Positions 36,478 through 44,764 of a DNA stretch of 64,000 nucleotides are shown here, one piece after another. The notes beneath the pieces were generated by a model. It had not been told where the DNA came from. It worked only from the letters and a program-made list of their open reading frames with translations, and did no database searches. The stretch is taken from positions 364,474-428,473 of the forward strand of contig NZ_SLXP01000001.1 of NCBI RefSeq assembly GCF_004343075.1, given 5' to 3'. This stretch comes from Rhodovulum marinum (GTDB lineage: Bacteria > Pseudomonadota > Alphaproteobacteria > Rhodobacterales > Rhodobacteraceae). The translations under genes and the position numbers were made by a program. Position 1 is the first letter of the stretch, and every line of letters begins with the position of its first letter.

Positions 36478-37604
36478 GTCGTAAGGCTCCCCGTTGGTTT
36501 GTGTTCCGTGGTCACGGCGGGGGCGGGTCCCGCCGGAAAGGCGATCAGGTCGCGCGCCGCCCATTCCAGCCGCACCGGCTGGGCCTCGTCATAGACCGAG
36601 TGGCTGACCGGATCGTGGTCGAACACGTTCAGAACCGCGCCCCCCAGCCCCGGCACCTCGACCGCATAGACCATCCGCTCGCCCTCGAAGATGCGCTGGC
36701 GCACGATGCCGTCCACCGCGTTCTCGAACCGGGGCGCGCCGTCCCGCGGGCCGATGGCGATCTGCTCGGCGCGGATCGCGCACTCGACCGCCGCACCGGC
36801 GCCCAGCGCCGCGCCGCCGCGGGCCTTCAGCGTGGCCTCGCCCGCCGTGACGGTCACCGCCTCGGGGGTCTCTGCGGTCACCCGGCCCGGGAACATCGAG
36901 GTCACCCCGATGAACCGCGCGACAAAGGGATTTTCCGGCCGCCGGTACAGCGACACCGGGTCGTCCGCCTGCTGGATCACGCCGCCCTCCATCACCACGA
37001 TCCGGTCCGACATCACCAGCGCCTCGCGCTGGTCATGGGTCACGTTGATCGTGGTCACACCCAGTTCCTGCTGGATGCGGCGGAATTCCAGTTGCATGTC
37101 CTCGCGCAGCTTGCGGTCGAGCGCCGACAGGGGCTCGTCCAGCAGCAACAGGTCGGGGCCGAAGACCAGCGCGCGGGCGATGGCCACCCGCTGCTGCTGG
37201 CCGCCCGACAATTCATGCGGGCGGCGGTCCTTGAACTCGGCCAGCCGGACAAGGGCCAGGTAGTCGTCCACCAGCCCCGGGATGCGGGCGGGATCGAACC
37301 GGCGCATCTTCAGCGGATAGGCCACGTTCTCGGCCGCGGTCATGTGCGGGAACAGGGCCAGTTTCTGGAACACCATCCCGATCGACCGCTGCCAGGCCGG
37401 CACCCGGTCCATCCGCACGCCGCCGATGCGGATTTCGCCCGCGTCGGGCCGGTCGAACCCGGCGATCATCCGCAAAAGGGTCGTCTTGCCACAGCCCGAG
37501 GGGCCGACCACGGTCAGGAAATCGCCCCGGTCCACGTGCAGCGTGGCGTTCGACACCGCGGCCACTGTCCCGAACACCCGCGAGACCCCCGCGATTTCAA
37601 CCAT
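36474..37604 (-). CDS. spermidine/putrescine-type ABC ATPase (PotA-like)
   Basis: A 376-residue ABC ATPase. Walker A is [18 protein letters not shown], the Q-loop is in [15 protein letters not shown], the signature is [15 protein letters not shown] and Walker B is [20 protein letters not shown]-terminal TOBE domain (about 290-350) follows. It energises the downstream permeases. The ATG at 37604 is chosen (GGAAG 4 bases upstream); a GTG at 37619 would add five residues and also has purines upstream. It is the first gene of the operon ATPase, binding protein, permease, permease, HisD-like enzyme. The phased repeat array lies about 125-160 bases upstream. Confidence 0.9.
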   Translation of the reverse strand: MVEIAGVSRVFGTVAAVSNATLHVDRGDFLTVVGPSGCGKTTLLRMIAGFDRPDAGEIRIGGVRMDRVPAWQRSIGMVFQKLALFPHMTAAENVAYPLKMRRFDPARIPGLVDDYLALVRLAEFKDRRPHELSGGQQQRVAIARALVFGPDLLLLDEPLSALDRKLREDMQLEFRRIQQELGVTTINVTHDQREALVMSDRIVVMEGGVIQQADDPVSLYRRPENPFVARFIGVTSMFPGRVTAETPEAVTVTAGEATLKARGGAALGAGAAVECAIRAEQIAIGPRDGAPRFENAVDGIVRQRIFEGERMVYAVEVPGLGGAVLNVFDHDPVSHSVYDEAQPVRLEWAARDLIAFPAGPAPAVTTEHKPTGSLTT

Positions 37605-37726
37605 CCGGCTTCCGGACACCGTACCGACCTTTCCACCCGTCCCGCGCGCCGCCGAATGCTGGTCGGGCGGGGGCGGAGTGTCAAGCCGACCCGCCCCGCC
37701 AGGCGGGCGAAAAGTCCGATAAAAGT

Positions 37727-37765
37727 CATATGCGATTCATATGGAATTCATATGCGATTCATATC
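37727..37765. repeat. 11-bp phased tandem array of CATATG hexamers
   Basis: Four hexamers lie exactly 11 bp apart: CATATG at 37727, 37738 and 37749 and CATATC at 37760, with spacers CGATT, GAATT and CGATT. Seen as a longer unit, TCATATGCGATTCATAT occurs at 37726-37742 and again at 37748-37764. The array covers the end of the SDR gene (its TGA is at 37761-37759) and the upstream region of the ABC operon. It is AT-rich in a GC-rich background. Sites on one face of the helix suggest a cooperative regulator of the ABC operon. Confidence 0.6.
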
Positions 37766-38532
37766 GCCGAAATGTAGCCGCCATCGACATACAGGATCTG
37801 CCCCGTGACATAGGCCGCGGCGTCGGATGCCAGGAACACCGCGGCCCCGATCAGGTCGTCCATCCGCCCGAACCGGCCCATCGGGATCTTGCCCAGCATG
37901 GCCTTTTGCCAGTCCTCGTTTTCATAGAAGACCTCGGTCAGGTCGGTGCGAAAATACCCTGGTCCCAAGGCGTTGACCCGGATTCCCGCCCCCGCCCACT
38001 CGGTCGCCAGCGCCCGCGTCATCCCCAGCATGCCGCTTTTCGACGCGGTATAGGCCGTCGCCGTCGGCACCCCCACCGCCGAGGTCAGCGAGCCCAGGTT
38101 GACGATGCTCCCCGGCTTTCCCGCGGCCAGAAGCGGCCGCGCAAACCCCTGCGCCACGAAAAACGCGCCCTTCAGGTTGGTGTCCAGGATCCTGTCCCAC
38201 AACTCAGGCGTCACCGCGTCCGAGGGACAGACCTGTTCGATCCCGGCATTGTTCACCAGGATGTCGGGCGCCATTCCAAGCCGCTGGATTCGCTGGAAAA
38301 GCGCGTCAATCGCGGCGCTGTCCGACACGTCGGCGGCCAGCGGGATCGCGGTGTGCCCCTGCGCCGCGACCGCCTCGCAGACCGGGTCGAGGGCGGCCGC
38401 GTCGCGGGCCACGGCCAGGATATCGGCCCCATGCGCGGCCAGCCCCTCGGCCAGCGCCCGCCCGATGCCCCGGCTGGCCCCGGTGACCAGCGCCACCCGC
38501 CCCGTCAGATCGAAATTCGCCTTCGACACCAC
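37759..38532 (-). CDS. short-chain dehydrogenase/reductase
   Basis: A 257-residue classical SDR. The Rossmann motif VALVTGASRGIGRALAEG (TGxxxGIG) is at residues 13-30, NNAG at about 93, the catalytic Ser in VNLGSLTSAVG, and Tyr/Lys in TAYTASKSGMLGM. The C-terminus ends YVDGGYISAI. Such enzymes oxidise alcohols or sugar acids with NAD(P). Substrate unknown. It starts with GTG (38532) after GGGGGTGG. It lies upstream of the ABC operon in the same direction, so it may act on the same substrate class as the HisD-like enzyme; the repeat array between them suggests a separate promoter for the ABC genes. Confidence 0.87.
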   Translation of the reverse strand: MVSKANFDLTGRVALVTGASRGIGRALAEGLAAHGADILAVARDAAALDPVCEAVAAQGHTAIPLAADVSDSAAIDALFQRIQRLGMAPDILVNNAGIEQVCPSDAVTPELWDRILDTNLKGAFFVAQGFARPLLAAGKPGSIVNLGSLTSAVGVPTATAYTASKSGMLGMTRALATEWAGAGIRVNALGPGYFRTDLTEVFYENEDWQKAMLGKIPMGRFGRMDDLIGAAVFLASDAAAYVTGQILYVDGGYISAI

Positions 38533-38682
38533 GCCACCCCCAATGCTTCAACCGCCCGCATCAGAGCCCGCCCGCGCGCGATCTGTCAAACCCCGCGCGG
38601 GTCGCGCGCATGCCCCCTTCAGCATCCCGCGCCGCTTGCCTAAAGTGGCGCCGACCCCGCCACAGCGGCAAGGACCGACAGC

Positions 38683-39669
38683 ATGACCACCCCCCGATCG
38701 CCCAACCCTCGCCGCGTTCTGATGCTGGGCGCCACCGGCACGATCGGCAAGGCCACCACCCGCGCCCTTGCCGCCCGCGGGCACGAGGTGACCTGCCTCG
38801 TCCGCCCCGGCCGCAACCGCCCGAACGACCTGCCCCCCGGCGTGGACCTGCGCGCCTGTGACGTGACCGACCCCGCCGCGCTGGTCCGCGACGGGATCAG
38901 GGGCGCGCGGTTCGATGCGCTGGTCTCCTGCCTTGCCTCGCGCACCGGGTCGCCCCGGGACGCCTGGGCGATTGATCACAAGGCCCATTCCGACGCGCTG
39001 GCCGCGGCGCGCGAGGCGGGCGTTACCCATGTGGTCCTGCTTTCGGCGATCTGCGTGCAGAAACCGTTGCTGGAGTTCCAGAAGGCCAAGCTGGCCTTCG
39101 AAGAGGAACTGATCGGCTCGGGCCTGAGCTATTCCATCGTGCGGCCGACGGCGTTCTTCAAGTCGCTGTCGGGCCAGGTGGAGCGGGTGCGGCAGGGCAA
39201 GCCGTTCCTGCTGTTCGGAGATGGCGCCCTGACCGCCTGCAAGCCGATCAGCGACGATGATCTGGGCGCCTATATCGCCGATTGCCTGGACGACGAAAGC
39301 CGCCGGAACAAGGTCTTGCCGATCGGGGGCCCCGGCCCGGCCATCACCCCCCGCGAACAGGGCGAGGAACTGTTCCGCCTGATGGGGAGGGAACCGAAAT
39401 TCCGGTCCGTGCCGGTGGGCATGATGGACGCGATCATCGCGGTTCTGGGCGCGCTGGGACGGGTATCGCCCAGAATGCGCGACAAGGCGGAATTCGCCCG
39501 GATCGGGCGGTATTACGCGACCGAGTCGATGCTGGTGCTGGACCCGGCGACCGGGCGCTATGACGCCGATGCCACGCCCGAAACCGGGACCGAAACCCTG
39601 TATGATTTCTATGCGCGGCTGGTGCGCGGCGACGAACGCGTGGACCTGGGCGAACACGCGATGTTCTGA
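38683..39669 (+). CDS. bciA: divinyl (proto)chlorophyllide 8-vinyl reductase, BciA type
   Basis: A 328-residue NADPH-dependent atypical SDR that reduces the 8-vinyl group of divinyl chlorophyllide in (bacterio)chlorophyll synthesis. After the N-terminal VLMLGATGTIGKATTRAL comes a block nearly identical to plant DVR: HVVLLSAICVQKPLLEFQKA, SYSIVRPTAFFKSLSGQVE, ACKPISDDDLGAYIADC and VLPIGGPGPAITPREQGE. These match recalled Arabidopsis DVR and Rhodobacter BciA sequences. AAGGA precedes the ATG by 8 bases. It is isolated from other photosynthesis genes in this window and divergent from the SDR. It implies the organism makes bacteriochlorophyll, or did recently. Confidence 0.92.
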   Translation: MTTPRSPNPRRVLMLGATGTIGKATTRALAARGHEVTCLVRPGRNRPNDLPPGVDLRACDVTDPAALVRDGIRGARFDALVSCLASRTGSPRDAWAIDHKAHSDALAAAREAGVTHVVLLSAICVQKPLLEFQKAKLAFEEELIGSGLSYSIVRPTAFFKSLSGQVERVRQGKPFLLFGDGALTACKPISDDDLGAYIADCLDDESRRNKVLPIGGPGPAITPREQGEELFRLMGREPKFRSVPVGMMDAIIAVLGALGRVSPRMRDKAEFARIGRYYATESMLVLDPATGRYDADATPETGTETLYDFYARLVRGDERVDLGEHAMF

Positions 39670-39679
39670 CGCCGGCGCT

Positions 39680-39883
39680 TCAGGCCGGGACGAACTGGAC
39701 GATGCAGCCCGCGCCCTGGTGCGGCGGCACGGGGGGCAAGGATTGCCCGTTCATGTAGAACGGGGTGCCGGGGGCGAGGGTCAAACCGGGCAATGGACCG
39801 TCGGCGGGGCTGCATCACCCCGGATACGATTGCAACGAAGGGGTGATCGCCTGGGGCGGTTCCTCCTGGACGACGCTGGTGCG
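39680..39883 (-). pseudogene. decayed 3' gene fragment with in-frame TGA
   Basis: In one minus-strand frame the region reads as protein with strong GC3 bias: TSVVQEEPPQAITPSLQSYP, then a TGA at 39817-39815, then CSPADGPLPGLTLAPGTPF and YMNGQSLPPVPPHQGAGCIV, ending at a TGA at 39682-39680. Another TGA at 39886-39884 limits the frame upstream. No start codon with RBS precedes the segment. It looks like the C-terminal remains of a gene whose family I do not recognise. It fills most of the gap between bciA and the MEMO gene. Confidence 0.4.
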
Positions 39884-39911
39884 TCAGCGGCTGGCCCCGG
39901 CCCGATCGTCG

Positions 39912-41273
39912 TCAGGCACAGTCTTCGGCAAAGCTTTCGGCGCGGAAACGGTCCAGCGTCAGGCCGGGGGACCAGTGATCCTCGGGGAGCCCGGCCTTGC
40001 GTTTGAGCGCGCGCAGGAACTGGGCCGGATCGGGCAGTTGCTCCCAGACCTGTGGCAGGAAGGTGCCGCGGTTCCGGCCCGAGGTCAGGATCAGCCCGTC
40101 CTGGCCCGGCGTGATCCGGGCCAGCGCGTCGGCCTCGTCGGCGAAGTCGAGCGGCGCCGGGCGCGACAGAACCGCGATCTTGAGCCGCGCCCCGGCAAGG
40201 TCCTCGCGCGGCAGGGGCGGGAAACGCGGGTCGGACAGCGCCGCCTTCTGCGCGTTGGCGGCAACGTCCGAGAACAGCGGCCGTTGCGGGGCGAGCGAGC
40301 CCACGCAGCCCCGAAGCCGCCCGTCCTGCGTCAGGGTCACGAAACTGGCCGCCTCGGTGGCCAGCTGGGGCGCGAAGGTATCGGCGGCGATGGCCGGGTC
40401 CTTGCCCGTGCGCAGCCTAATCTCGATGGCCTGGCGCGCGGTGCGCAACAGCGTCGCCCGCGCCCCCTCGCCCAACATCGGCGCATTGAGGGGGAAGAAC
40501 GCCCAGGCACCGTAGCCCACCACGCGGGCCATGTCGCCGCTGGCCGCGCCGCTGTTGCCCATCGCGAGCCTGAGCGGCTTGCTGGCCCGCCCGGCGCGGG
40601 AGATCAGCCAGCCCGCGATGGCCCGCGCCCCGCAGGCATGCGCGCCGTCCAGGCGGCCTGTCTCGGCGCGTTCGATCATCGCGGCGGTTTCGGCATCGCG
40701 CTTGCGCGCGGCCCGGTCGTCCAGGAAATGGCTGAGGTCCGAGGACAGCACGAAGAATGTGTCGCAATCGTCCAGCGCGTCGATGACGGCGGCGACCTCG
40801 GCCGCGCTGGCGTCGCCGATCACCAGCGGCACAACCGGCACGCCCGGCCAGAGATGGGCGAGGAAGGGCAGCTGGGTTTCGATGCCGTGTTCGTCGTCAT
40901 GGGCGGCGTCGAGGGCGCGGGCCAGCCCGGCCTGTGCCAGAGTTTCGCAGGCCGCCCGGTCGATGGGCAGATCGCCCAGTGGCGTTGCGAACCCCGCCTG
41001 CGTGGGAAAGGCGATGCCACGGAAGGCGAGGCGGCGCGAGGGCGACAGGATCGCGATGCGGCCCGGCCGCGCGGGCGCAACCCCGTGCGACAGCCCCGCG
41101 AACCGCCCCGAGTAGCGATAGCCGGCATGGGCGGCGACGATGGCCCGGGGCATGGCGCCCGCCGTCGCGCCCTCGGCCCCCGACAGGTGGCGCGCGACCT
41201 CGCCCCGCAGCGCCTTTGCCCCGGCGGGGAAGAAGGTGCCGGCGAAACGCAGGGGGCGCAAGGCTTCGGCCAT
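39912..41273 (-). CDS. MEMO-AMMECR1 fusion (AmmeMemoRadiSam system)
   Basis: A 453-residue fusion. Residues 1-265 are a MEMO-like domain (class III dioxygenase fold): AAHAGYRYSG with His49, AHDDEHGIETQLPFLAHL, VLSSDLSHFL, and Cys214 in AHACGARAIAGWL. Residues about 270-453 are an AMMECR1 domain: LRGCVGSLAPQRPLFSDVAA, LSDPRFPPLP. The two normally separate partners of the AmmeMemoRadiSam system are here one chain, and the radical SAM partner is divergent 93 bases away. At the place of the MEMO metal-ligand His81 (GPSHH in human) the sequence is SPSRRL, so both histidines are Arg. The biochemical role of the system is not established. Confidence 0.88.
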   Translation of the reverse strand: MAEALRPLRFAGTFFPAGAKALRGEVARHLSGAEGATAGAMPRAIVAAHAGYRYSGRFAGLSHGVAPARPGRIAILSPSRRLAFRGIAFPTQAGFATPLGDLPIDRAACETLAQAGLARALDAAHDDEHGIETQLPFLAHLWPGVPVVPLVIGDASAAEVAAVIDALDDCDTFFVLSSDLSHFLDDRAARKRDAETAAMIERAETGRLDGAHACGARAIAGWLISRAGRASKPLRLAMGNSGAASGDMARVVGYGAWAFFPLNAPMLGEGARATLLRTARQAIEIRLRTGKDPAIAADTFAPQLATEAASFVTLTQDGRLRGCVGSLAPQRPLFSDVAANAQKAALSDPRFPPLPREDLAGARLKIAVLSRPAPLDFADEADALARITPGQDGLILTSGRNRGTFLPQVWEQLPDPAQFLRALKRKAGLPEDHWSPGLTLDRFRAESFAEDCA

Positions 41274-41366
41274 GGGCTTGCACGCTCCGATTGAACCTTG
41301 CCCTATCTAGTACCATCTTTTGCCGGTGCAACGCACACGCGGCGCGTCCCCCGCGAAGGAGAGCGA

Positions 41367-42434
41367 ATGACGACCGCCCGCCACTGGAGCCCGAAACCCG
41401 GCACCGACCGCCTGGTCTGCGAACTGTGCCCGCGCCTGTGCGAGCTGGGGCCGGGCCAGCGTGGGCTGTGTTTCGTCCGCCGGCGCGCGGGCGACCGGAT
41501 CGTGCTGGACACCTATGGCCGGTCGTCGGGGTTCTGTATCGATCCGATCGAAAAGAAGCCGCTGAACCACTTTTTGCCGGGCACACCGGTGCTGTCCTTC
41601 GGCACGGCGGGCTGCAACCTGGCCTGCAAGTTCTGCCAGAACCACGAGATATCGAAAAGCCGCGAGGTCGACGCGCTGGCCCACGCGGCCAGCCCCGAAA
41701 TGATCGCGAATGCCGCGCGCAACGCGGGCGCGGCCTCGATCGCGTTCACCTACAACGATCCCGTCATCTTCCACGAATACGCCATCGATACGGCGCGGGC
41801 CGCGCGCGAACGGGGCGTGCGGTCGGTCGCGGTGACCGCCGGATATGTCATGCCGAAGCCGCGGGAAGAGTTCTTCGCGGTCATGGACGCCGCGAATATC
41901 GACCTCAAGGCGTTTTCCGAGACGTTCTATTTCAAGCTGACGGCCGCGCACCTGGCCCCGGTGCTGGAAACCATCGACTACGCGGTGAACGAAACGGCCT
42001 GCTGGGTCGAACTGACCACGCTGCTGATCCCCGGCCAGAACGACACGCCGGCCGAGATCGAGGCGATGTGCGGCTGGATCCTCGACCGGCTGGGGCCGGA
42101 CGTGCCGCTGCATTTCACGGCCTTTCACCCCGATCACCGGATGCGGGACGTGCCCGCCACGCCGCCCGCGACCCTGCTGGCGGCACGGGCGCGCGCCAGG
42201 GCGATGGGCCTGAACCACGTCTATGTCGGCAACGTCCACGACAAGGCCGCGCAGTCGAGCTATTGCGCGGGCTGCGGGGCGCGGGTGATCGGGCGCGACT
42301 GGCACGAGTTGTCGGACTGGCGCCTGTCGGATACCGGCGCATGCCTGGGCTGCGGGGCAGGTTTTCCCGGCGTGATCGAGGGGCCGCCCGGAACCTGGGG
42401 ACGCAAGCGCCGCCCGGTGCGGATCGTGGCCTGA
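41367..42434 (+). CDS. AmmeMemoRadiSam system radical SAM enzyme
   Basis: A 355-residue radical SAM protein. The 4Fe-4S motif is Cys83-x3-Cys87-x2-Cys90 (GTAGCNLACKFCQNHEISKS). An N-terminal cysteine group (Cys18, Cys21, Cys25, Cys35) and a C-terminal CAGCG/CLGCG pair probably bind metal. Also conserved are YNDPVIFHEYAIDTA and VPLHFTAFHPDHRM. It belongs to the PflA-like AmmeMemoRadiSam subgroup (AmrS). Its substrate is unknown, though a partner protein modification has been proposed for the family. The ATG at 41367 is chosen for GGAG at 6-9 bases upstream. It is divergent from the MEMO-AMMECR1 fusion. Confidence 0.9.
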   Translation: MTTARHWSPKPGTDRLVCELCPRLCELGPGQRGLCFVRRRAGDRIVLDTYGRSSGFCIDPIEKKPLNHFLPGTPVLSFGTAGCNLACKFCQNHEISKSREVDALAHAASPEMIANAARNAGAASIAFTYNDPVIFHEYAIDTARAARERGVRSVAVTAGYVMPKPREEFFAVMDAANIDLKAFSETFYFKLTAAHLAPVLETIDYAVNETACWVELTTLLIPGQNDTPAEIEAMCGWILDRLGPDVPLHFTAFHPDHRMRDVPATPPATLLAARARARAMGLNHVYVGNVHDKAAQSSYCAGCGARVIGRDWHELSDWRLSDTGACLGCGAGFPGVIEGPPGTWGRKRRPVRIVA

Positions 42435-42549
42435 CCCGACCCGGAGAGGCGGCACCACAAGACCGTTGCCATCGCCCCCGTTTTCGACCATCCCGGCACA
42501 GAGGGCACGCCGCGCCCGTGCCCCGGCCGAACAGGAAGGAGGCGCCCCG

Positions 42550-43746
42550 ATGTGGCTGAGTGATTTCCGGGTGGTCCTGCCCGACAGGGTTCTGCCGCGC
42601 GGGTCGGTCCTGCTTGCGGGCGGTCGGATCGCCGAGATCGCCGACCGGCCCGTACCGGGCGCCGCGCTGAGTGGCGACGGGCTGATCCTGATGCCGGGAT
42701 TCGTCGACATGCATGGCGACATGATCGAGCGCGAGGTGGAACCCCGGCCCAACGTGCGCATGCCCATGGAACTGGGCCTGCGCGATCTGGACCGCCGCCT
42801 GAAGGTGGCGGGCGTGACGACGGCCTATGCCGCGGTCAGCTTCAACCCGAAATCGGCCTATGGGCACCTGCGCAGCCTCGAGCATTCCAAGGCGATGCTG
42901 CGCGCGCTGAAGAAGATGCGCCCGATGCTGAAGGTCGATCACCGGGTGCATGCGCGGCTGGAAATCAACAACCCCCAGGCGCTGGAGGTGGTGCGCGAGC
43001 TGATCGCCGAGGGCACCGCCGACCTTGTGTCGCTGACCGACCACACGCCGGGACAGGGCCAGTATCGCGACCTGGAACGGCTGGCGCGGAAGACCGCGGC
43101 CGAGAAGGGGCTGAGCCTGGAAGAGGGCGCACGCGCGGTGCAGGCCCGGATCGCCGAGAAACAGCGCCACGCAGGCGAGGTGGCCGCACAGCTGGCCGCG
43201 GTTTCGGCACTGTGTGCCGAGAACGGGATCGTGCTGGCCAGCCATGATGACGACACCGCCGAGAAGGTCGCGCTGATGGCGGACCTGGGCGCCACGATCA
43301 GCGAGTTCCCGGTGACGCTGGCGGCGGCACGGTCGGCGCGGGCGCGCGGTATGGTGACCGCGATGGGCGCGCCGAACGCGCTGCGCGGCGAAAGCTATTC
43401 GGGCAACCTGTCGGCGCGCGAGGCGCATGCCGCGGGGGTGCTGGACATCCTGGCGGCCGATTACCACCCCTCGGCGATCCTGCCCGCGATACTGGTGCTG
43501 GCGCAAGGCGATCCCGAGGGGCTGGCCGGGGCGGCCCGGCTGGCCAGCGCGAACCCGGCCCGCGTGCTGGGGCTGACGGACCGGGGCGAGATCGCAGCGG
43601 GACGACGGGCGGACCTGGTGATCGCCGACGACACGGATGTGGGACATGTGCGCGCGACCTTCCGCGAGGGGCGGAAGATTTTCTCGGACGGGTCATTGGC
43701 GTTGCGCCCGACCGAGACCCGGGTGGACCGCGTGCCCTCAACATGA
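42550..43746 (+). CDS. phnM: PhnM-type amidohydrolase (ribose methylphosphonate triphosphate diphosphatase)
   Basis: A 398-residue amidohydrolase of the PhnM family. In the C-P lyase pathway PhnM removes pyrophosphate from alpha-D-ribose 1-methylphosphonate 5-triphosphate. Metal-site motifs seen are LMPGFVDMHGDMIEREVEPR, LKVDHRVHARLEI and VLASHDDDTAEKV, with GESYSGNLSAREAHAAGVLD and AADYHPSAIL near the C-terminus. AAGGAGG precedes the ATG by 8 bases. No other phn gene is in the window, so it may be a stand-alone paralogue with another substrate. It follows the radical SAM gene by 115 bases. Confidence 0.87.
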   Translation: MWLSDFRVVLPDRVLPRGSVLLAGGRIAEIADRPVPGAALSGDGLILMPGFVDMHGDMIEREVEPRPNVRMPMELGLRDLDRRLKVAGVTTAYAAVSFNPKSAYGHLRSLEHSKAMLRALKKMRPMLKVDHRVHARLEINNPQALEVVRELIAEGTADLVSLTDHTPGQGQYRDLERLARKTAAEKGLSLEEGARAVQARIAEKQRHAGEVAAQLAAVSALCAENGIVLASHDDDTAEKVALMADLGATISEFPVTLAAARSARARGMVTAMGAPNALRGESYSGNLSAREAHAAGVLDILAADYHPSAILPAILVLAQGDPEGLAGAARLASANPARVLGLTDRGEIAAGRRADLVIADDTDVGHVRATFREGRKIFSDGSLALRPTETRVDRVPST

Positions 43747-43769
43747 CGGAACCTGCTCTGCGCCGGATT

Positions 43770-43793
43770 TCGCCTTGGCTTTCGCCAAGGCGA
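43770..43793. terminator. hairpin and REP-like region after phnM
   Basis: Perfect 10-bp stem TCGCCTTGGC/GCCAAGGCGA with a TTTC loop between the convergent phnM and carbamoylase genes. It is followed by a second short inverted repeat (TGGGGGC/GCCCCCA) and a stretch ending CTTGGACCAAGAAGAAG, which I recall as a common intergenic repeat of Rhodobacteraceae genomes. No T-run. Likely a bidirectional terminator. Confidence 0.55.
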
Positions 43794-43849
43794 CCGGCTG
43801 GGGGCGCTGCCCCCAGACCCCCGGGGTACTTGGACCAAGAAGAAGGGCG

Positions 43850-44764
43850 TCAGCCGGTGCCCGGCCGGGTCAAGGCGGCGTAGTCGGCGGGTTGGCGGTG
43901 CTGCTTGAAATCGAAGATGTTGCGCCGGATTTCCGCGCAGCGGTCGAGATCGACGGTCGCGGTGATCACCTCGTCGGCCAGCGTCACGGTGCGGGCGACG
44001 ATCTCGCCGGTAGGCGCGACGATAAGGCTGCCGCCGATCAGGTCGCAGCCTTCTTCGCGCCCGGCCTTGGCGGTGGCAACGGCCCAGAGCCCGTTCTGGT
44101 ACGCGCCGGCCTGCACCGACAGGTCGTTGTGGAAATATTGCAGGTGGTCGTGTTCGGGCGCGGGGGGGTAGTGCAGCGGCGTGTTGTAGCCCAGCACCAC
44201 CAGTTCCGCGCCGCCCAGCCCCAGCATCCGCCAGGTTTCGGGCCAGCGGCGGTCGTTGCAGATGCACATCGCCAGCCGCCCGCCCAGCGCATCGAACACC
44301 GGAAAGCCGAGGTCGCCCTTTTCGAAATAGCGTTTTTCAAGGTGCTGGAAGGGGCGCCAGGGTTCGTTCTCGCGGTGGCCGGGCAGGTGGATCTTGCGAT
44401 ACTTGCCGACGATGACGCCGGTTTCGTCGACGAGGATGGCGGTGTTGAAGAAGCGGCCCTCGGGAGTGAGTTCGGCATAGCCCAGGTGGAACCCGATGCC
44501 CAGCCGCGCGGCCTCGTCGAAGAGCGGGCGGGTTTCGGGGGACGGCATTTCGGTTTCGTACCATCGGGCCAGTTCGTCCCGGTCCTCGATGAACCAGCGG
44601 GGAAAGAACGAGGTCAGCGCGAGTTCGGGGAAGACGACGAGGCGGGCGCCGCGCGCGTGTGCCTCGCGCATCATCGCGACCATGCGGGCGACGGCCGAGG
44701 TGCGGGGCTCGTCGGCGGCGATGGGACCCATCTGGGCGGCGGCGACGATGAATTTGCGGCTCAT
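43850..44764 (-). CDS. N-carbamoyl-D-amino acid hydrolase-like nitrilase-fold enzyme
   Basis: A 304-residue member of the nitrilase superfamily, the same length as and very similar along its whole length to Agrobacterium N-carbamoyl-D-amino acid amidohydrolase (from memory). The catalytic triad is visible: Glu in LVVFPELALTSFFPRW, Lys in IVGKYRKIHLPGH, and Cys in MCICNDRRWPETWRM. It cleaves the carbamoyl group of N-carbamoyl amino acids to amino acid, CO2 and NH3. It is last in the TRAP operon; its ATG overlaps the stop of the diaminopropionate ammonia-lyase gene (ATGA). Substrate: a carbamoylated amino acid, possibly ureido-diaminopropionate by context. Confidence 0.9.
   Translation of the reverse strand: MSRKFIVAAAQMGPIAADEPRTSAVARMVAMMREAHARGARLVVFPELALTSFFPRWFIEDRDELARWYETEMPSPETRPLFDEAARLGIGFHLGYAELTPEGRFFNTAILVDETGVIVGKYRKIHLPGHRENEPWRPFQHLEKRYFEKGDLGFPVFDALGGRLAMCICNDRRWPETWRMLGLGGAELVVLGYNTPLHYPPAPEHDHLQYFHNDLSVQAGAYQNGLWAVATAKAGREEGCDLIGGSLIVAPTGEIVARTVTLADEVITATVDLDRCAEIRRNIFDFKQHRQPADYAALTRPGTG

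Noticed and set aside
39815-39817. TGA read as selenocysteine
   Set aside because: No hairpin of the SECIS type is evident after it, no selenoprotein family matches, and a second TGA bounds the frame upstream; decay is simpler.
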